From the NCBI GenBank assembly GCA_964562685.1, contig CAZLUP010000010.1, positions 34,063 through 98,062 on the forward strand: a stretch of DNA of 64,000 bases. The letters run 5' to 3'. The notes below the pieces were generated by a model. The model ran no database searches and was not told where the DNA came from. It saw only the letters and a program-made list of their open reading frames with translations. This DNA comes from Stanieria sp964562685 (GTDB lineage Bacteria > Cyanobacteriota > Cyanobacteriia > Cyanobacteriales > Xenococcaceae). The translations under genes were made by a program, and so were the position numbers. Of this stretch, positions 60,922 through 64,000 are shown piece after piece; the stretch's first letter is position 1, and every line of letters starts with the position of its first letter.

Positions 60922-61572
60922 TTAGTCGCCAATTTTTTTTTCTTTTAAATAAGTAAAAACTGATTTATCACCAATATCTGGATCGATTGGTTGAATCATT
61001 TTACGCACGGCAAAAATTGTAAACAGAATTGTCCACATTCCCAATAAGATTTGTTCTATTCCCACAGGTAACCAACCAAATAAATGTCCTAATAACAAAA
61101 AAGGCACAATTACAGTCAACAATTTAGTTTCGAGACGATTAAAACAAAAGGCTTCTTTAAAATAAATTCCTGTTAAAGCCACAAAAGTAAAACCAATCCC
61201 AAATAAAGTTATTGGATGATTATAAACATAAAGTGCCAGTGGTTCGTCAATTTGCCAAGCAATGATGATGCTAGCTATTGAACCAATTAACCAACACAGT
61301 TGTAAAACTCGATGTAAAACAGCTAAATAAATATGGATCGTAACTAAACTAATTGCTAAGCAGATGGAAAAAATTACAAACAAAGGTGTAATTAAACTTA
61401 CAGCCTGTTGTCCTTGAATAAACAGTAGATTAGAAACGATAATCAAACAAATGGCAGCTAATACCAAACCAAAACGATAAATAACTACCCCAATGCGATC
61501 GCTTTTAGTGATAGTATATTCACCAAATTGACCTTGATATATCTGAGGTTGGGCAAAAGTAGTTGATGTCAT
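60922..61572 (-). CDS. DUF2301 integral membrane protein
   Basis: This 216-residue protein has about six membrane helices (LVLAAICLIIVSNLLFIQG, LFVIFSICLAISLVTIHIYL, ITLFGIGFTFVALTGIYF). The conserved IYFKEAFCFNRLETKLLTVI supports the DUF2301 family. The function is unknown. It starts an operon with the ElyC/SanA-like gene. Confidence 0.8.
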   Translation of the reverse strand: MTSTTFAQPQIYQGQFGEYTITKSDRIGVVIYRFGLVLAAICLIIVSNLLFIQGQQAVSLITPLFVIFSICLAISLVTIHIYLAVLHRVLQLCWLIGSIASIIIAWQIDEPLALYVYNHPITLFGIGFTFVALTGIYFKEAFCFNRLETKLLTVIVPFLLLGHLFGWLPVGIEQILLGMWTILFTIFAVRKMIQPIDPDIGDKSVFTYLKEKKIGD

Positions 61573-61771
61573 AAGGTTTTCCTCACTATCTCTTAATTTA
61601 TTTTACTGAGAGACTATCTACGCATTAAAATCTGAAAGGCTTTTTTAAAATTCAATAACGTGACAATTTTTTAAAAGTTACGACATCATATTTTTAGTAG
61701 GGATAATTCATAAATTATTTCTACTTTTATCTAAAATATTAATCTTAACTTGTCATCAAAAAAAATTAAGG

Positions 61772-62398
61772 CTAAGAAGATAATTGCTTATTTCTAATTT
61801 GTAGCAATAACAAAAAAACACTAATTACAAAACCAATGATTAAGCCAAAAAGATGACTACTAAAACTAACTTCTGGAATAATATTATCAAATAAAAACTG
61901 AATAATTATTACTAAAATAATTAACCTTAAACGTCTAGCATTCAGCTTAGTTCTTTTTTTGAACCAAATTTGCAAGAAAATTGCTAAAATACTGCCGATC
62001 AAACCCATAATAGCTGCCGAAGCACCAACTAAAAGCACATTTTCTTCTCCTGTTTTTAAAGTAAAAAAGGTATACAAAAACATTGCACCAATTCCACTAA
62101 AAAAATAAACAATTAAATATCTTATGCCACCCAAACTTACTTCAACCAAACGTCCTAAAAGATAAAGAGCAGCCATATTAGTTATCAAATGTAACCAACC
62201 AAAATGCAAAAAATTAGCAGTTAATAACCGCCACCATTCTCCCGCGATCGCTTTCTCGGGAATTAATGCTCCAAGATAATCTAATGTATCTAAATTTTCA
62301 CTACCACCCAATTTAATTTCTAAAGCAAATAAAGTTAAATTAATACAAATTAAAATATAAGTAATTGGATAAAATCTTTTTTGGTGCGTTTTGTTCAT
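61772..62398 (-). CDS. Rhomboid family intramembrane serine protease
   Basis: This 208-residue protein has six membrane helices. Rhomboid motifs are visible: WWRLLTANFLHFGWLHLITN (H-x-x-x-N type), the serine in VLLVGASAAIMGLIGSILAI and the catalytic histidine in EVSFSSHLFGLIIGFV. The GASAA serine motif differs slightly from the usual GxSG. It cleaves substrates within the membrane. Confidence 0.88.
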   Translation of the reverse strand: MNKTHQKRFYPITYILICINLTLFALEIKLGGSENLDTLDYLGALIPEKAIAGEWWRLLTANFLHFGWLHLITNMAALYLLGRLVEVSLGGIRYLIVYFFSGIGAMFLYTFFTLKTGEENVLLVGASAAIMGLIGSILAIFLQIWFKKRTKLNARRLRLIILVIIIQFLFDNIIPEVSFSSHLFGLIIGFVISVFLLLLQIRNKQLSS

Positions 62399-62814
62399 AA
62401 AAAACTAGAAATAAATAATTTAATTGCTAAATTTTTAATGAATTTTATTTAGATAATTTTTTATATAAATTATAATATTTATTACCTAATAAACTATAAG
62501 AAATAGATCAATTTCTGTTAATAGACGAGCGTTCCTGGAGCAGAAACCTTACCATAGGAAAGGACTAGAAAAATTGGTTGATACAGATCCCATCACTAAA
62601 AAATTTTAACTTTTGACTTTTAACTTAACGTAATTAGGCTACAAAAAACTTGTAAAAGAATTTTAATGATGATTATGAGCAAATATTGACCCGATTATAC
62701 CCTTTTATTTTCTCCGACAAAATTAAGTAAATTAGGAGTTTACCTCACCGTTACCACTAAGTGATAAATTATTACCTGTTGTCTAATCATCGATTATCAA
62801 AGCAAGCACTCACC
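62399..62814. other. Intergenic region upstream of leuB
   Basis: About 415 bp of mostly AT-rich DNA between divergent genes. A moderately GC-richer stretch at about 62520-62590 (GACGAGCGTTCCTGGAGCAG) stands out. I see no known riboswitch or leader peptide. Confidence 0.35.
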
Positions 62815-63900
62815 ATGACCCAACAATACCGTATAACTTTACTTCCTGGAGATGGCATCGGTCCCGAAATTATGGCAGTCACAGTAGAAGTACTTAAAGT
62901 CGTGGGCAAACAATACAATATTGAGTTTGCTTTTGAAGAAGCTTTAATTGGTGGTGCAGCAATTGATGCTACAGGTGAACCCTTACCAGCAAAAACTTTA
63001 GATATATGTCGTAATAGTGATGCTGTTTTGCTAGCTGCAATTGGTGGTTACAAATGGGATAATTTGCCTCGCCATCAACGTCCTGAAACGGGATTATTGG
63101 CATTACGGGGAGGATTAAATTTATTTGCTAATTTGCGTCCAGCGACCATTTTACCGCAGTTAATTGATGCTTCTACCCTTAAACGAGAAGTAGTAGAAGG
63201 GGTAGACATTATGGTAGTAAGAGAATTAACTGGCGGAATTTATTTCGGACAACCCAAAGGAATTTTTGAGACAGAAACAGGGGAAAAACGCGGTGTCAAT
63301 ACAATGGCTTATACTGAGTCAGAAATAGATCGCATTGCCAAAATCGGTTTTGAAACAGCCCAAAAACGCCGAGGTAAGTTATGTTCGGTTGATAAAGCCA
63401 ATGTTTTAGATGTTTCTCAATTATGGCGCGATCGCGTTACGGCAATGGCAGTTAATTATACCGATGTAGAATTGACTCATTTATATGTAGATAATGCAGC
63501 AATGCAATTAGTCCGCGCTCCCAAACAGTTTGATACCATCGTTACGAGTAATTTGTTTGGAGATATCCTTTCTGATGCTGCTGCTATGTTAACTGGTAGT
63601 ATTGGGATGTTACCTTCTGCTAGTTTGGGGTCAGATGGACTAGGAGTTTTTGAACCTGTACACGGATCTGCACCAGACATAGCTGGACAAGATAAAGCCA
63701 ACCCCCTCGCTCAAATACTTAGTGCAGCGATGATGTTACGCTATGGTTTAAATGAACCCGAAGCAGCAACCAAGATTGAACATGCAGTAATCGAGGTTTT
63801 AGATCAAGGTTATCGAACTGGAGATATTATGTCTCCTGGCATGAAAGCAGTTGGTTGTCGTGAGATGGGTGAAGTATTAATTAAAGTATTGGAATCGTAA
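62815..63900 (+). CDS. leuB: 3-isopropylmalate dehydrogenase
   Basis: This enzyme oxidatively decarboxylates 3-isopropylmalate in leucine biosynthesis. It has ITLLPGDGIGPEIMAVTVEV, the VVRELTGGIYFGQPKGIFE active-site segment, LYVDNAAMQLV and NLFGDILSDAAAMLTGSIGM. I start at the ATG at 62815 (MTQQYRITLL); the frame from 62761 adds 18 residues with no family match. The length of 361 is normal. Confidence 0.96.
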   Translation: MTQQYRITLLPGDGIGPEIMAVTVEVLKVVGKQYNIEFAFEEALIGGAAIDATGEPLPAKTLDICRNSDAVLLAAIGGYKWDNLPRHQRPETGLLALRGGLNLFANLRPATILPQLIDASTLKREVVEGVDIMVVRELTGGIYFGQPKGIFETETGEKRGVNTMAYTESEIDRIAKIGFETAQKRRGKLCSVDKANVLDVSQLWRDRVTAMAVNYTDVELTHLYVDNAAMQLVRAPKQFDTIVTSNLFGDILSDAAAMLTGSIGMLPSASLGSDGLGVFEPVHGSAPDIAGQDKANPLAQILSAAMMLRYGLNEPEAATKIEHAVIEVLDQGYRTGDIMSPGMKAVGCREMGEVLIKVLES

Positions 63901-63912
63901 GTAAACTGTCAG

Positions 63913-64000
63913 CTATATAGTAGTTTCTTCTAAACTAATCGATGCTTCTGGCAAGTACAATCGCTCTTCAGTAGCATCATACTCGAATAACTCCCCATAG
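63913..64000 (-). CDS. C-terminal end of an unidentified protein (partial)
   Basis: An open minus-strand frame enters from the right edge, reads ELFEYDATEERLYLPEASIS then LEETTI, and stops at 63913. It converges with leuB. The visible 27 or so residues are too few to name it. Confidence 0.55.
   Translation of the reverse strand, partial: YGELFEYDATEERLYLPEASISLEETTI

Noticed and set aside
1..64000. CRISPR array
   Set aside because: The only regular tandem repeats are 7-8 bp units (41377, 58913) without spacers.
1..64000. tRNA or rRNA genes
   Set aside because: No T-arm/acceptor combination other than the tmRNA was seen; visual reading could still miss one.

Overview
The window is chromosomal DNA from a cyanobacterium. 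The evidence is a cyanobacterial tmRNA whose tag is ANNIVKFERQAVLA, many HIP1 octamers (GCGATCGC), photosynthesis-linked conserved genes (Ycf54 of the chlorophyll cyclase, a Ycf49/DUF2499 plus DUF3593 pair), a PII protein, an NtcA-like Crp regulator, and the cyanobacterial DUF3038/DUF4335 and DUF2301 families. The DNA is AT-rich with short mixed-strand operons. A Stanieria/Pleurocapsa-type host is a guess that I cannot confirm.

Layout. 0-4.9 kb: DUF4330 protein, MazF-type toxin with ribbon-helix-helix antitoxin, hisIE, two small hypotheticals, ssrA (tmRNA) and hemB. 4.9-9.8 kb: a four-gene minus-strand operon encoding a 113-aa unknown, a MotA-like channel with a long coiled tail, an OmpA/MotB-like anchor and an EH-signature protein. 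These match ZorA, ZorB and ZorC of type I Zorya anti-phage defence, but no ZorD helicase is present. 10-16.5 kb: glmU, an HD-GYP response regulator, an MnmD-like methyltransferase, mobA, a membrane protein and an LCP protein. 16.9-31 kb: recJ, a coiled-coil protein, coaD, a histidine kinase, a divergent glnB, a fatty-acid-hydroxylase-like protein, a Crp regulator, a frameshifted chrA, a short Hsp20, argS, DUF2288, panB and a GatD-like amidotransferase. 31-36.7 kb: DUF2499/DUF3593, gshB-grxC, cysK and a PIG-L deacetylase.

36.9-42.7 kb: dnaG and ureD lie between two copies of a 210-bp inverted repeat that differ at one base. ureA and ureB follow, but a PhyH dioxygenase sits where ureC is usually found. 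42.8-48.7 kb: an HTH-NACHT ATPase, sdhA/frdA and a serralysin-like RTX metalloprotease. 48.7-53 kb is a decay zone: a KAP-NTPase remnant, a Na+/H+ antiporter broken by an apparent 4-bp deletion, and an MscS channel interrupted by a 121-bp MITE-like insert. 53-64 kb: an orphan CheY-like regulator, a CHAT protease, a PlsC acyltransferase, GNAT, apt, DUF3038/DUF4335, ycf54, pdxJ, an ElyC/SanA-like protein, DUF2301, a rhomboid protease and leuB.

Most genes are housekeeping or biosynthetic. The accessory signal lies in the Zorya-like operon, the NACHT and CHAT proteins, the toxin-antitoxin pair, the broken transporter genes and a dense set of small dispersed repeats: 28-nt GTA...TAC palindromes at gene ends, heptamer and octamer tandem repeats, MITE-like elements and composite inverted repeats.
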